Below are positions 18,053 to 28,669 of a DNA stretch of 64,000 nucleotides, one piece after another (position 1 is the first letter of the stretch; every line of letters starts with the position of its first letter). The DNA comes from Alphaproteobacteria bacterium LSUCC0719. Its GTDB lineage: Bacteria; Pseudomonadota; Alphaproteobacteria; Puniceispirillales; Puniceispirillaceae. Made by a program: the position numbers and the translations under genes. Location of the stretch: positions 186,001 to 250,000 of the forward strand of contig JBFPJN010000002.1 of the NCBI GenBank assembly GCA_040839025.1, given 5' to 3'. The notes under the pieces are model-generated. The model saw nothing but the letters and a program-made list of their open reading frames with translations. It ran no database searches and was not told where the DNA came from.

Positions 18053-19711
18053 CTATCGCTGGACATGCTCCCAGTCGGGATGGAAGAACGGCGTGTCATT
18101 GGCGCGCGCCAGCGGTGTGCGGCCAAGAATATGATCTGCCGCCTTTTCGCCGGTCATGATCGAGGGCGCGTTGAGATTGCCATTGGTGATCCGCGGGAAG
18201 ATCGAGGAATCCGCAACCCGCAGCCCGTCAACCCCGATCACCCGGCAATGCGGGTCAACGACACTTGCCGGATCATCCGCCGCGCCCATGCGAAGGGTGC
18301 CGCACGGATGGTAGGCGCTTTCGGCATGGTCACGGATGAAGCTGTCAATTGCCGCATCCGAAGTGGCGGCCTCGCCAGGCTGGATTTCATCACCGCGATA
18401 GGGATCCATCGGCGCCTGCCGGATGATTTCGCGGCTGAGCCTGATGCAGCGGCGAAACTCTGCCCAGTCGTCAGGATGGCTCATATAGTTGAAGCGGATT
18501 TCAGGTGCCGAGTCCGGCGCGGCGTCACGGATCCTGACATGGCCGCGTGATTTTGAGCGCATCGGCCCGACATGAAGCTGGAACCCGTGCCCCTCGGCAG
18601 GGGCCTTGCCGTCATAGCTGATTGCCACAGGCAGAAAATGATACTGGATATCAGGATAGGCGACGCCGGCAGCCGAGCGGATAAACCCCAGTGTTTCAAA
18701 CTGGTTTGACGCGCCAAGTCCCCTTTTGAAGAACAGCCATTCCGCCCCGATACGGGCTTTGGCCAGAAGACCTAGATGACGATACAGGGTGATTGGCTGG
18801 AGACAGGCAATCTGAAAATAGACTTCCAGATGATCCTGCAGATTGGCCCCCACACCGGCCCTGTCGACATGCACAGCAACGCCCGCATCCTGAAGAACGC
18901 GGCCCGGCCCTATGCCCGATCGCTGCAGGATCTGGGGCGAATTGATGGCCCCCGCCGCCAGCACAATCTCGGCATTTGCCCGCGCCTCGTGCATGGTGCC
19001 ACGCCGGCGATAGCTGACACCCACCGCGCGCGCGCCGTCAAACAGGATCCTATCGACCAGCGCGCCTGTAACAAGCCGCACATTGCCACGCGCCATTGCC
19101 GGCCGCAGATAGGCGCTCGCCGCCGACCAGCGCCGTCCCTTCCAGACCGTCATATCGGCCGGGCCGAACCCTTCCTGGCGATAGCCATTATAATCCGGGG
19201 TCGCCGCATAGCCCGCCGCCTCGGCCGCCGCGACAAATGCGTCATGAAGCGGGTTGTCACGCGGGCCACGGGTCACGTGAAGCGGCCCGTCGGTGCCACG
19301 CCATGGCGTCTCGCCGCCATGCGATGTTTCCATCCGCCTGAAATAGGGAAGCACGTCGGCATAGCCCCATCCGGCGGCACCCGATTCCTCCCAATGCGCA
19401 TAGTCACCGGCATGACCACGGACATAGATCATGCCGTTGATCGAGGATGATCCGCCAATCACCTTGCCACGCGGGCAGACAAGCCGACGTCCACCGAGCG
19501 ATGGCTCCGGTTCCGCCAGATAGCCCCAGTCATAGCGCGGCATGTTCATCGGATATGACAGGGCAGCCGGCATCTGGATCAACGGGCCGGCGTCGCTGCC
19601 ACCATATTCAAGTACCAGAATCCGCCGCGTGCCATCCTCGCCAAGCCTGTAGGCAAGCGCGCTTCCCGCCGATCCCGAACCGATGATGATATAGTCATAG
19701 CTGTCAGTCAT
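18053..19711 (-). CDS. GMC-family FAD oxidoreductase (choline/alcohol dehydrogenase type)
   Basis: A 552-residue glucose-methanol-choline flavoprotein. FAD-binding [15 protein letters not shown] is at the N-terminus; GMC signature 1 is [21 protein letters not shown]. The catalytic His lies in [10 protein letters not shown] near residue 470, and GNLNAPSIM follows near 510. The start at 19711 places the Rossmann strand at residue 5 as is normal. The frame is open for 54 more codons into the neighbouring amidase start region, which are probably not translated. Members oxidise choline, short alcohols or polyethylene glycol; the substrate is not readable here. Confidence 0.85.
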   Translation of the reverse strand: MTDSYDYIIIGSGSAGSALAYRLGEDGTRRILVLEYGGSDAGPLIQMPAALSYPMNMPRYDWGYLAEPEPSLGGRRLVCPRGKVIGGSSSINGMIYVRGHAGDYAHWEESGAAGWGYADVLPYFRRMETSHGGETPWRGTDGPLHVTRGPRDNPLHDAFVAAAEAAGYAATPDYNGYRQEGFGPADMTVWKGRRWSAASAYLRPAMARGNVRLVTGALVDRILFDGARAVGVSYRRRGTMHEARANAEIVLAAGAINSPQILQRSGIGPGRVLQDAGVAVHVDRAGVGANLQDHLEVYFQIACLQPITLYRHLGLLAKARIGAEWLFFKRGLGASNQFETLGFIRSAAGVAYPDIQYHFLPVAISYDGKAPAEGHGFQLHVGPMRSKSRGHVRIRDAAPDSAPEIRFNYMSHPDDWAEFRRCIRLSREIIRQAPMDPYRGDEIQPGEAATSDAAIDSFIRDHAESAYHPCGTLRMGAADDPASVVDPHCRVIGVDGLRVADSSIFPRITNGNLNAPSIMTGEKAADHILGRTPLARANDTPFFHPDWEHVQR

Positions 19712-19824
19712 GGCGCCACTATCAGGAGCCGCGCCAGCCACGTCAAGCAGACCCGTCATCGACAGGCCGCGGGGTGACGGATTTTCCGGATGATTTTTCA
19801 GCGCCGCCGGGTCATAGTCGGCAG

Positions 19825-21168
19825 ATGTCCATGACCATTTCCACCATCGCCGAGCGGCTTGCTGCCGGCACACTCACCGCCCGAGATCATGTTGAATCCT
19901 GTCTTGCCGCCATTGACAGCGAAGATGGCACGCGGGCCTTCATAACCGTCAATGCAGAGGGTGCCAGGACCGAGGCCGACCATATCGACAGGTTGCGCGC
20001 CGCCGGCGCCGCTCTGCCGCCCTTTGCCGGGGTCACCTTGTCGGTCAAGGATCTGTTCGACATTGCCGGCGAGACAACGCGCGCCGGATCAAGGGTGCTT
20101 GATGATGCCGCGCCAGCCGCCCGTGATGCCACCGTGGTGGCCCGCCTTCGTGCCGCCGGTTTCATCATCATTGGCCGGACCAACATGACCGAATTCGCCT
20201 ATTCCGGACTTGGCATGAATCCGCACTATGGCAACCCCCGCAGCCCCTATGGCCGTGATCAGGGCGATGGACATATCGCCGGCGGATCATCTTCGGGAAG
20301 TGCGGTGTCAATCGCCGACGGCATGGCGGCCGCGACGATCGGCACCGACACAGGGGGGTCAACCCGCGCACCAGCCGCGTTCTGTGGCATTGTCGGCATG
20401 AAGCCGACAGCACACCGGATGCCATCGACCGGGGTCTATCCACTGTCCACATCCTTTGACGCCGCAGGCCCGATGGCGGCCAGCGTCGAATGCTGTGCGA
20501 TTCTGGATGACCTGATGACCGGCGGTGATGGCAAATCGGAATCGGGCTTTCCTCTTGCCGGACTGCGACTGGCGGTGCCGCGCGGCTATCTGTTCGACGA
20601 TCTGGACCCGCAGGTGGCCTCGGCCTTTGACGCCGCCATCGACAGGCTGTCATCGGCTGGCGCGCAGATCACCGACATCAGGATTGATATCCTCGAGGAA
20701 CTGCGTCCGGCAAACCGCGCGAAAAGCATCGTGTCAGCCGAAGCACATGAAATTCATCGCGAGATGATGGCAACGCGTGGCAACGAATACGACCCCTATG
20801 TCGCGGCGCGTCTGGCCGGTGGTGGTGACATTTCCGCCGCCGACTTCATCGCCATGTGTCGTGAGCGTACGCAGACCTGTGCCGCCGTTCAGGCCGTGAC
20901 CCGCCCGTTCGATACGGTGGCGCTGCCGACCACACCGGCATTGCCGATGCCGATTGACGCCCTGCAGGGGATCGATCAGCTGATGACGGCAAGCGCCCGG
21001 GTGCTTCGCAACACCGCGCTGTCGAACTATCTGGACAGACCAACCATCACCCTGCCGTGCCATGCGCCGGCAAGCGCACCTGTCGGGTTTTCCCTGATGG
21101 GTTCACGCCATCATGACAGACGGCTGCTGGCCATCGCCGCCAGCGTGGAACCGGTGGTCAGCGGCTAG
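19825..21168 (+). CDS. Amidase (GatA-like amidase signature family)
   Basis: A 447-residue Ser-cisSer-Lys amidase. The lysine is in LSVKDLFD, the cis-serine in GGSSSGSAV and the nucleophile serine in [16 protein letters not shown], all within residues 60-200. No gatB or gatC is adjacent, so it is an independent amidase, not the tRNA amidotransferase subunit. The start could be either of two ATGs six bases apart (19825 or 19831). It is divergent from the GMC gene (113-bp gap), and its stop lies 1 bp from the stop of the convergent RND gene. Confidence 0.85.
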   Translation: MSMTISTIAERLAAGTLTARDHVESCLAAIDSEDGTRAFITVNAEGARTEADHIDRLRAAGAALPPFAGVTLSVKDLFDIAGETTRAGSRVLDDAAPAARDATVVARLRAAGFIIIGRTNMTEFAYSGLGMNPHYGNPRSPYGRDQGDGHIAGGSSSGSAVSIADGMAAATIGTDTGGSTRAPAAFCGIVGMKPTAHRMPSTGVYPLSTSFDAAGPMAASVECCAILDDLMTGGDGKSESGFPLAGLRLAVPRGYLFDDLDPQVASAFDAAIDRLSSAGAQITDIRIDILEELRPANRAKSIVSAEAHEIHREMMATRGNEYDPYVAARLAGGGDISAADFIAMCRERTQTCAAVQAVTRPFDTVALPTTPALPMPIDALQGIDQLMTASARVLRNTALSNYLDRPTITLPCHAPASAPVGFSLMGSRHHDRRLLAIAASVEPVVSG

Positions 21169-21169
21169 G

Positions 21170-24100
21170 CTACTCGGCCGGCACAAATCCACGATTGCGG
21201 CGCCAACGATCCGCCAGCCGCCGGAACAGTGACGGCTGTGCCCGATCACGGGCAAAACGCCCACCAATCACCAGCATCGCCGGCGTTGCCACCAGGGTCA
21301 GTATGGTTGCAAAGGTCAGGCCACCGGCAATGGTGCTGGACAATTGCGTCCACCATTGCGATGACGGCGCGCCGACCAGAATTTCACGATCCATGATCTT
21401 GATGGTCAGCTGGAACACCATCGGCAACAGCCCGAGTATCGTCGTCACCGCAGTCAGGATCACGGGCCGGAAACGCACCAGTCCGGCACGGAAGGCGGCA
21501 TCACGCGCGTCATATCCGCGCCGCCTGTATTCATTGAAGGTGTCGATCAGGACGATGTTGTTGTTGACCACGATACCGGCAAGCGCAATCACGCCAAGCC
21601 CGCACATCACAATGCCAAATGGCTGGTTCGCCGCCCACAGGCCGAGAACGACACCGCCTGTCGACAGCAGGATGGCCGACATGGTGACAAAGGCCTGCCA
21701 GCCTGACCCGAACTGAACCATCAGGACAATCACCATCAGCAGCAGCGACAGGGTGAAGGATTGCTGAAGGAAGCTCTGCGTCTCGGCGATATCTTCGTCC
21801 TCACCGCCGAATTTCACGCGGACATTCTGCGCCAGTGGGGTCTCGGCAAGCGAATCCTTCAATGTCTGAATCCGCTCTGCCGCCAGCACGCCGTCGCCGA
21901 TATCGGAATTGATATACATATAGCGTGTACCGTCCTTGCGCTCGATATCACCACCTTTCGGCCGGGGCTGCAGTTTGGCGAAGACGGAAATTGGAATGTA
22001 GGATCCGTCCGCCGCCGGCACCCGCAATTCCCGAAGCCGGTCGATATTGCGCTGGTCCCCCATGAACCGCATGACAACGTCAAGCTCGTCATCGGAGTCA
22101 TCGGGGCGGAAATCGGAAATCCGCACGCCGCGTGTCAGCATCTTGATCATCGTGCCAAGGGACGAGATGGACACACCATGACGGCTTGCCGCCTCGCGAT
22201 CCGTGACCAGGGTCCATTCCAGACCCGGCAGGGGCCGGTTGTCGGCGATATCCACAAAACCGCCAAGCGCCATCATCCGCGCCACCATCTGGTCGGTTGC
22301 CGTGGCAAGCTCGTCAAGGTCGTCGCCCAGGATCTCGATCCGGATCGGCAAGGCCCCGCCGGGACCTTCCTGCTGTTTGGTGATGCTGAAATCGGCACCG
22401 GCAAGGCTGGCAACCAGATCCCGCATCTGGTCGATCAGCGTGGCCGCCTTGTCGCGTTCATTCCAGTCGGCAAAGACGGTTCGAATGGTGCCGACGGAGT
22501 CGCGCGGCGTCTGGTTGCCACCCCCGCCAGGACGGAACGAACGGGCATAGAAATCCTGTACACCGTCAACAGGAAGGATCGATGTTTCGGCATTGTTGAC
22601 CAGCGCATCGCGTTCCTTGGCCGACAGATCACCGCGGGCCAGCACCTGAACCTGCGCCTGATCGGGTTCGATATCGGGGAAGAAGGACACCCCAAGCCCG
22701 GCACTGCCATAGCCGACGAAACTGGCAACAATGATACCGACAACCACCCCCATGGTAATCACCGGAAAGCGGATCGCGCGTTTCAGAAGCCAGCGATAGC
22801 TTCGCGGTGCCGTCGCCGAAATGGCGCCCTTTGGCACGGATTTCTTGCCAATCATCCCGCCAAGAACGGGAATGAAGATCAACGCCATGAACAGCGAGGC
22901 CGTCAGCACGCAGATGACCGTGATCGGAAGATATTTCATGAACTGGCCGACAATACCCGGCCAGACGAGAAGCGGCATGAAGACCATCAGCGTGGTGATG
23001 GTCGAGGAAATGATCGGCCAGGCCATGCGCTGGGCACCCTGGCGATAGGCCTCGCGCCGGGTTGCGCCCTTGGCAATCTGCCGGTCGGCATATTCGGTGG
23101 TCACAATGACCCCGTCGACAAGCATCCCGGCAACCAGGATCAACGAGAACAGGACGATGATGTTCATCGTCACACCCATCATGTTCAGGATGCTGATGCC
23201 GACAAAGAAGGATCCCGGAATGGCCAGCCCGACAAGCGTCGCGTTGCGAATGCCAAGAACCGCCAGCACCACCACCATGACGATGATCACCGCCGCCGCG
23301 ACATTGTTGCCAAGGTCGCTGAGGAGGTTCCGGACATCCTTGGAGTCATCGAACAGGTAGCTGACCTTGACACCCTCGCCGATTTTCGGCGCTTCGGCGT
23401 CGATGACAGCACGCGCGGATTCAACAACCTTGATGATGTTCGAGCCAACCCGTTTGCGAACATCAAGCACCACCGCCGGCTCGCCATTCACCCGCGACCA
23501 GCCCTCAGCCTGGCGGAAGGCACGACGCACCACCGCGATATCGCCAAAGGTTATGGTGGAATCGTCACGCGCCTGCACCGGCATATTGACCAGATCGTCG
23601 ATGGTCTCGATCACGCCCGGCACCTTGACCAACAACCGTCCCCCGCCATCATCGATGGCACCGGCGGTCACCAGCTGGTTGTTACCGCTGACCAGCCTGA
23701 TCACCGCCGACGGGTCAAGCCCATAGGCCTCGATCGCCGCGGCGTCGAGAAGGATTTCCAGCACCTCTTCGCGATCGCCGCCAATTTCCACCTCGAGGAC
23801 ACCTTCAAGCGCTTCCAGCTTGTCCTTGATCTCGCGTGCCGCCAGAACCATCTCGCGCTCCGACACCGGCCCATACAGAGCTGCCGTCAGAATGGGAAAC
23901 AGCGACAGGCTGACCTCGGTCACCTTTGGCTCATCAGCCTCACCCGGCAGATCGGGCTTGGCATCGTCGACAGCCTGCCGCACATCGGCAAGCGCCAGAT
24001 CGATATCTTCGCCGGCGTTGAATTCAAGCGTGACCGCACCATAGCCCTCGGACGCCACCGAAGACATGGCGTCGAGCCCCTCGACAGTGCGAAGATGCTT

Positions 24101-24307
24101 TTCCAGCGGCTTGATCAGCAGCCTTTCGGCATCCTCGGGCGAGATACCGTCATAATTGACCGATACATAGGCCACCGGAATATCGATGTCCGGCTTGGCC
24201 TCCTTGGGAATGTCGATATAGGATTTGACCCCGAAGGCACAGAGCAGGATCAGCCCGAGAACAACCGCCCCGGCACGCGAGAAGGCCGCGCTGATCACCG
24301 CATTCAT
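21170..24307 (-). CDS. RND-family efflux transporter permease subunit
   Basis: A 1045-residue inner-membrane RND pump with 12 predicted helices and two large periplasmic loops (about residues 35-330 and 550-850). The opening ISAAFSRAGAVVLGLILL is the usual first helix. In TM4 the paired aspartates of AcrB-type pumps are represented by a single Asp in GMLVDGVIVTTEYADR; TM10 has VNNNIVLIDTFNEYRR. This pattern occurs in a distinct proton-driven efflux subfamily. It overlaps the adaptor gene by ATGA. No outer-membrane channel gene is adjacent. The substrate is unknown. Confidence 0.92.
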   Translation of the reverse strand: MNAVISAAFSRAGAVVLGLILLCAFGVKSYIDIPKEAKPDIDIPVAYVSVNYDGISPEDAERLLIKPLEKHLRTVEGLDAMSSVASEGYGAVTLEFNAGEDIDLALADVRQAVDDAKPDLPGEADEPKVTEVSLSLFPILTAALYGPVSEREMVLAAREIKDKLEALEGVLEVEIGGDREEVLEILLDAAAIEAYGLDPSAVIRLVSGNNQLVTAGAIDDGGGRLLVKVPGVIETIDDLVNMPVQARDDSTITFGDIAVVRRAFRQAEGWSRVNGEPAVVLDVRKRVGSNIIKVVESARAVIDAEAPKIGEGVKVSYLFDDSKDVRNLLSDLGNNVAAAVIIVMVVVLAVLGIRNATLVGLAIPGSFFVGISILNMMGVTMNIIVLFSLILVAGMLVDGVIVTTEYADRQIAKGATRREAYRQGAQRMAWPIISSTITTLMVFMPLLVWPGIVGQFMKYLPITVICVLTASLFMALIFIPVLGGMIGKKSVPKGAISATAPRSYRWLLKRAIRFPVITMGVVVGIIVASFVGYGSAGLGVSFFPDIEPDQAQVQVLARGDLSAKERDALVNNAETSILPVDGVQDFYARSFRPGGGGNQTPRDSVGTIRTVFADWNERDKAATLIDQMRDLVASLAGADFSITKQQEGPGGALPIRIEILGDDLDELATATDQMVARMMALGGFVDIADNRPLPGLEWTLVTDREAASRHGVSISSLGTMIKMLTRGVRISDFRPDDSDDELDVVMRFMGDQRNIDRLRELRVPAADGSYIPISVFAKLQPRPKGGDIERKDGTRYMYINSDIGDGVLAAERIQTLKDSLAETPLAQNVRVKFGGEDEDIAETQSFLQQSFTLSLLLMVIVLMVQFGSGWQAFVTMSAILLSTGGVVLGLWAANQPFGIVMCGLGVIALAGIVVNNNIVLIDTFNEYRRRGYDARDAAFRAGLVRFRPVILTAVTTILGLLPMVFQLTIKIMDREILVGAPSSQWWTQLSSTIAGGLTFATILTLVATPAMLVIGGRFARDRAQPSLFRRLADRWRRNRGFVPAE

Positions 24308-25614
24308 GAGGCCGGCCCCCTGTCGACCCTGACCGTGTCACCGGCGTCGACAAAGGCCTGTCCAAAGGTCAAAAGCGTGTCACCATCGGCCAGACCCGAG
24401 ACGAAAACCTGCTCCACGCCCGACCGTACAAGGTCGACAGGCACAACACGCACAACGCCGTTTTCGCTGATCTTGGCCGTCAGGGACCCGTCACCAGCAA
24501 CCGAAAGATGCGCCGGCGACATGCCAAAGGCGGGCTGGAACCCGACATCGATGGTCGCCTCTACACTCATCCCAGCGCGCAGGATACGGTCCGGATTCGG
24601 CACCGTCACCTCGACGTCAAAGGTCCGTGTTGTCGAACTGGTGATCGAGGCAATGCGTGAAACAGTGCCCTCGCGCTTGCCGGCGCCGGCCACATCGACG
24701 CTGACCCGGTCACCAACGGATATCTGCGCAATGTCGGTCTGCGGCACACCAACAATGATTTTCACCTCGTCCATATTGAGGATCGTCGCCACCGGCGACC
24801 CGGCACCGACCTGTTCCCCGGCATCGACCGATACGGTTTCAAGCCAGCCACCGGTTGGCGCGGTAATGGTGGATTTCTTCAGCTGGTCACGAAGCACAGC
24901 AAGGTTGGATTTTGCCGTCGCAAGTCGTGCCCTGCTCTGTGAGACATCAACCTCGGATTTGAGGTTTTTTGCCAGATCAATGCGTGCCAGCGCCATCCGT
25001 GCATTTTCATAATCCGCCTTCAGCTGGGCCTGTTCGACCGGTGCGCTGAAATTCTGTGAGGCCAGTTTGCGAGAGATGTCCAGCCGCTGCCGCGCCACTT
25101 CAAGCGTGGCCTGCGCGGCGGCACGCTCTTCTTCATAGGTGCCGCCCGCCTGCTCAACCGCCATGTCATAGGCAGTCTGCGCGGCGGCGATCTCGGCTGT
25201 GGCCGCCTCGATCCTGACAGGCAGGGTGGTCGTGTTCAGAGCCACCAGAACATCCCCCGCGGCAATGGCACTGCCCTCACTGACCGGCACCTTGCGGGCT
25301 GTACCGGCAATTTCCGCCGACACGGTGACAACCGACTTTGGCTGGGTCACACCGCTGGCCCGGACCGACCGGCGCACCGCACTGTTGGTCACGGTGACAG
25401 CCGAAATCCGCGGCGCAGAGGACACCGAAGCCGTTTCGGCCAGGCTCGCGCTATCCTGCGCGCCATCCTGCGCCCCGGCCACAACCGAGGTGTCGGACAC
25501 ATCCTGTTCGGACGCTGCATCCGCTGACGGGTTGCTGAATTTGCCGGACACCATCCAGCCCGCAACACCAAGCGCCACGAGCGCTGCCCAGATATAAGAT
25601 GTTCTGAATTTCAT
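24304..25614 (-). CDS. RND efflux periplasmic adaptor subunit
   Basis: 436 residues. A single N-terminal membrane anchor (residues 8-23) is followed by a Ser/Ala-rich linker, then lipoyl and coiled-coil hairpin sections (SAEIAGTARKVPVSEGSAI; alpha hairpin about residues 130-220), a beta-barrel and a membrane-proximal domain. Membrane-fusion proteins of this type link the RND pump to an outer-membrane channel. It precedes the pump gene with a 4-bp overlap. The 147-bp gap upstream (25615-25761) presumably holds the promoter; no operator is evident. Confidence 0.9.
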   Translation of the reverse strand: MKFRTSYIWAALVALGVAGWMVSGKFSNPSADAASEQDVSDTSVVAGAQDGAQDSASLAETASVSSAPRISAVTVTNSAVRRSVRASGVTQPKSVVTVSAEIAGTARKVPVSEGSAIAAGDVLVALNTTTLPVRIEAATAEIAAAQTAYDMAVEQAGGTYEEERAAAQATLEVARQRLDISRKLASQNFSAPVEQAQLKADYENARMALARIDLAKNLKSEVDVSQSRARLATAKSNLAVLRDQLKKSTITAPTGGWLETVSVDAGEQVGAGSPVATILNMDEVKIIVGVPQTDIAQISVGDRVSVDVAGAGKREGTVSRIASITSSTTRTFDVEVTVPNPDRILRAGMSVEATIDVGFQPAFGMSPAHLSVAGDGSLTAKISENGVVRVVPVDLVRSGVEQVFVSGLADGDTLLTFGQAFVDAGDTVRVDRGPAS

Positions 25615-25761
25615 GAATCCATCGCCGGAAAAGCCGCCCTGTCTGCGCGATATTCTGTCTGCGGGTTATATAGTCGCAGAAAGACTCCGATACAAGCTGA
25701 TGCTACCGTCCCGGGGCGATGCCGATGCCGGCAATCATGGCAAGACCGCGCGGGCCGGATG

Positions 25762-27363
25762 TCATTTCGCATCCTCAAGAATCATCTCGGCAGCACGATC
25801 GGCAAGCATCATTGTCGGCGCGTTGGTGTTCGCCGAGGTGATGTTGGGAAAGGCCGAGGCATCACACACCCGAAGCCCGTCGATACCGTGGACCCGAAGC
25901 CTTGCATCGACAACGGCGGAAGCAGGGTCCGGCCCCATGCGGCAGGTGCCACACAGATGAAAGACGGTGCCGCCGCGATCCTTGAAATCGGCCAGGACTT
26001 CCTCATCATTCATCCTGTCCAGCGGAGTCAGCGGGTCGTCGGCGAGAATGGACTTCAGATGCGGCGTGTTCTGAAGCCGTTCAACAACACGCGCCATGAC
26101 GATGGCGTCGTTCCTGTCATCCTCGTGACTGAGATAGTTCGGGCGGATCGACGGCGCGTCCGATGTGCGCGGGCTGCGGATGGTGACTGTGCCCTCGCTT
26201 TTCGGTCGGCAGCTGTTGAAGCCGATGATGAAGCCGGAAAAGGCGTCCGGACGCATCAGCTTGCGGCGCCCTTTGTGAAAGCTCTGATAGCTGAGCGGAT
26301 TCAGATAGATCTGCATGTCGGGGCGGGCCTGTGAGCCGCTGCTTTTGACCAGCCCGCCAAACTGATTGACACTGAGCGCCAAAGGTCCGCGACGCCGCAG
26401 CAGATATTCCAGCCCGCACATGACCCGGCCAGACCAGCTGCCAAACACATCATTCAGCGTCTTCTTGTTGGCCTTGAAGATATAGTTGATGCCGAAATGG
26501 TCCTGCAGATGCTGACCGACCTGCGGCTGGTCATGAACGACATCAATGCCAAGATCACGCAGATGTAGGGCCGGACCGACACCACTGACCTGCAGCAGCT
26601 GTGGCGAGCCAACCGCACCGGCAGCCACCAGGATTTCACGTCCGGCCCGCACGGTGTGGCTGGCACCCCGGTGCCGATAGGTCACGCTGTCCGCCAGCCG
26701 CCCTGTGAACCCGATCCGTTCGACATGCGCACCTGTCACAACAGTCAGGTTCGCGCGGCGCATCGCCGGCCACAGAAAGGCCACCGCACTTGAACATCGC
26801 ATGCCGTTTCTGGTTGTTGTCAGATAGGGGCCGATTCCGACCCCCTCACGCCGGGCCGTCATCCCGGCGGGAAGCTGGCCTTCGGTGCAGAAATCGACGA
26901 AATCGCCACAGAGGCTGTGAAAATCGGCGCTGTTGTCCGATACCGACAGGAAAGGGGTTCCGGGATTTTCGGGAGCCGGCGTTTCCAGCCTGTCATAGAC
27001 GGCTTCGACCTGGTCGTAGCCCCAGCCATCATTGCCGGCTGCGGCCCAGTCATCATAGTCGCCAGCCTGACCCCGGTGATAGACAAGTGCGTTGATCGAA
27101 CCGGACCCGCCAAGAACCTTGCCACGCGGCTGATAGACCGTGCGTCCGTCAAGATGCGGTTCGGGATCGGTATTGTACATCCAGTTGACAGCCCGTTGGT
27201 GATACAGGATGCCATAGCCGATCGGCACCCGCACCCAGAGCCGCCTGTCTGACGGACCCGCCTCGAGCAGCAGCACTGAATGACGCCCACAGGCGGTCAG
27301 CCGTTCGGCAAGGACGCATCCAGCCGAGCCGCCGCCAACAATGATATAGTCAAATTCACGCAC
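25762..27363 (-). CDS. GMC-family FAD oxidoreductase (choline dehydrogenase-like), second copy
   Basis: A 533-residue GMC flavoprotein. IIVGGGSAGCVLAERL is the FAD site, PRGKVLGGSGSINALVYHRG is signature 1, GAVGSPQLLQVSGVGP is signature 2, and the catalytic His is in VFHLCGTCRMGPD. Compared with the copy at 18053 it is clearly divergent, so this is not a recent duplication. It is last in a minus-strand set with a P450 and a Cys/Met-type PLP enzyme (58-bp gap), suggesting a shared catabolic or biosynthetic role. The substrate is unknown. Confidence 0.86.
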   Translation of the reverse strand: MREFDYIIVGGGSAGCVLAERLTACGRHSVLLLEAGPSDRRLWVRVPIGYGILYHQRAVNWMYNTDPEPHLDGRTVYQPRGKVLGGSGSINALVYHRGQAGDYDDWAAAGNDGWGYDQVEAVYDRLETPAPENPGTPFLSVSDNSADFHSLCGDFVDFCTEGQLPAGMTARREGVGIGPYLTTTRNGMRCSSAVAFLWPAMRRANLTVVTGAHVERIGFTGRLADSVTYRHRGASHTVRAGREILVAAGAVGSPQLLQVSGVGPALHLRDLGIDVVHDQPQVGQHLQDHFGINYIFKANKKTLNDVFGSWSGRVMCGLEYLLRRRGPLALSVNQFGGLVKSSGSQARPDMQIYLNPLSYQSFHKGRRKLMRPDAFSGFIIGFNSCRPKSEGTVTIRSPRTSDAPSIRPNYLSHEDDRNDAIVMARVVERLQNTPHLKSILADDPLTPLDRMNDEEVLADFKDRGGTVFHLCGTCRMGPDPASAVVDARLRVHGIDGLRVCDASAFPNITSANTNAPTMMLADRAAEMILEDAK

Positions 27364-27421
27364 CAGTTGTCTCCTCGCCAGCGCATCAGTGTCTGACGAC
27401 CCGGCAGGTTTCAGATATCCT

Positions 27422-28624
27422 CTAATCGTCCTTTATCGCCGCAAGTGCGGCGTTTAGTTCATCGATCAGCATTTCACCCGGCTCGATACCGACGGACAGA
27501 CGAAACATCCCTTCACCGATGCCAAGCCCGGCACGGTCTTCAGCGGCGAGGCCGCGATGCGATGATGAGGCCGGATGCGACAGGGTGCTGCCGATATCGC
27601 CAAGGGTCGGCGCAAACGGAATGCTGGCCGCGGCCTCGATAAAGGCGTTGACCTGTGGACGGCCACCCTCGATCTCGAACGTCACCATATTGCCCGACCG
27701 GTCTCCGAACAGGGACTTCGCACGGCCATGATCCGGATGATCGGCACGTCCGGGATACAGCACTTTGCGGATACCGCTGCGCCCGGCCAGATGATCGGCA
27801 ATCATCGCTGCGCTCCGTTCGGCAGCCGCGAACCGGAGATCAAAGCTGTGCAGCCCCCGGTCGGCAAGCCAGCAGTCAAACGGGCTTGGTGTCAGGCCCC
27901 ATGTGACGGCGGCGTCACGCATCGCCTGTCGATGGTCGGGATCACGCGCCGTAACATAGCCGAGTGTTACATCGGAATGCCCTGCCAGAAATTTCGTGAT
28001 CGAGTTGATCACGATATCGGCGCCGCTGTTCAAAGGCCGGAACATGGCCGGGGTGGTAAAGGTATTGTCAACCGCGAGCAGCGCCCCCGAACCGGCTGCC
28101 AGTTCGGCAATGCCTGTCATATCGGCCACCCGCAAAGTCGGGTTTGACACCGCCTCGACAAGGATGATCCGCGTATTCGGGCGCAGTGCCGCCGCCATGG
28201 CGGTGGCGTCACCGGCATCCGCAAAGCTGGTCTCGATGCCGAGCCGCGGCAGATCCTGGGTCAGCATGCGAAGCGAGCGCCCATAGAGCTGGTCGCCGGC
28301 AAGCACATGGTCACCGCGCGACAGCAACCCAAGAAACATCGCCGAGACCGCCGCCATACCAGACCCGGTGATCAGGCCGCCCTCGCCGCCTTCAAGCCAG
28401 TCGATCTTGTCTGCGAGCATGTCGGCGTTGGGGTGACCTTCGCGAGCATAGGTATATCCCGGCACCTTGCCTTCATACTGGGCGTCCAGCGCATCGGCAG
28501 ATGACGCGGCATAGACAACCGAGGGGTAAAGCGGCGGGACCACCGGCCGGCTGGCCGAAGGCGGCGGCGAGCCGCCCCTGACAATTGTCCGCCGGCCGGT
28601 CTTGTCATCCTGTGCCCGTGTCAT
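27422..28624 (-). CDS. Cystathionine gamma-synthase/lyase-family PLP enzyme
   Basis: A 400-residue Cys/Met-metabolism enzyme. YTYAREGHPNADMLADKI, GSGMAAVSAMFLGLL, the PLP Asp in LLAVDNTFTTP and the PLP lysine in INSITKFLAGHSDV are all present. Family members act on cystathionine, O-acyl-homoserine or methionine; these are not separable by eye. The ATG at 28624 is preceded by GGGAGTGC. An open extension to 28669 would end exactly at the P450 stop and is unlikely to be translated. It lies between a P450 and a GMC oxidoreductase, an unusual setting for methionine biosynthesis, so a dedicated secondary role is possible. Confidence 0.85.
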   Translation of the reverse strand: MTRAQDDKTGRRTIVRGGSPPPSASRPVVPPLYPSVVYAASSADALDAQYEGKVPGYTYAREGHPNADMLADKIDWLEGGEGGLITGSGMAAVSAMFLGLLSRGDHVLAGDQLYGRSLRMLTQDLPRLGIETSFADAGDATAMAAALRPNTRIILVEAVSNPTLRVADMTGIAELAAGSGALLAVDNTFTTPAMFRPLNSGADIVINSITKFLAGHSDVTLGYVTARDPDHRQAMRDAAVTWGLTPSPFDCWLADRGLHSFDLRFAAAERSAAMIADHLAGRSGIRKVLYPGRADHPDHGRAKSLFGDRSGNMVTFEIEGGRPQVNAFIEAAASIPFAPTLGDIGSTLSHPASSSHRGLAAEDRAGLGIGEGMFRLSVGIEPGEMLIDELNAALAAIKDD

Positions 28625-28669
28625 CTCAGCACTCCCTGGGCTGATGGCGAACCGGTGGCGGCCCGGCAA

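Noticed and set aside
21761-25012. A plus-strand frame open for 1083 codons opposite the RND pump and adaptor genes
   Set aside because: The translation is rich in His, Arg, Asp and Gly with no domain, and the minus-strand proteins in the same DNA have clear families. Long antisense frames are expected in GC-rich coding DNA.
18053-27363. The two GMC oxidoreductases as a recent tandem duplication
   Set aside because: They differ at most positions outside the FAD and signature motifs and have unlike neighbours.
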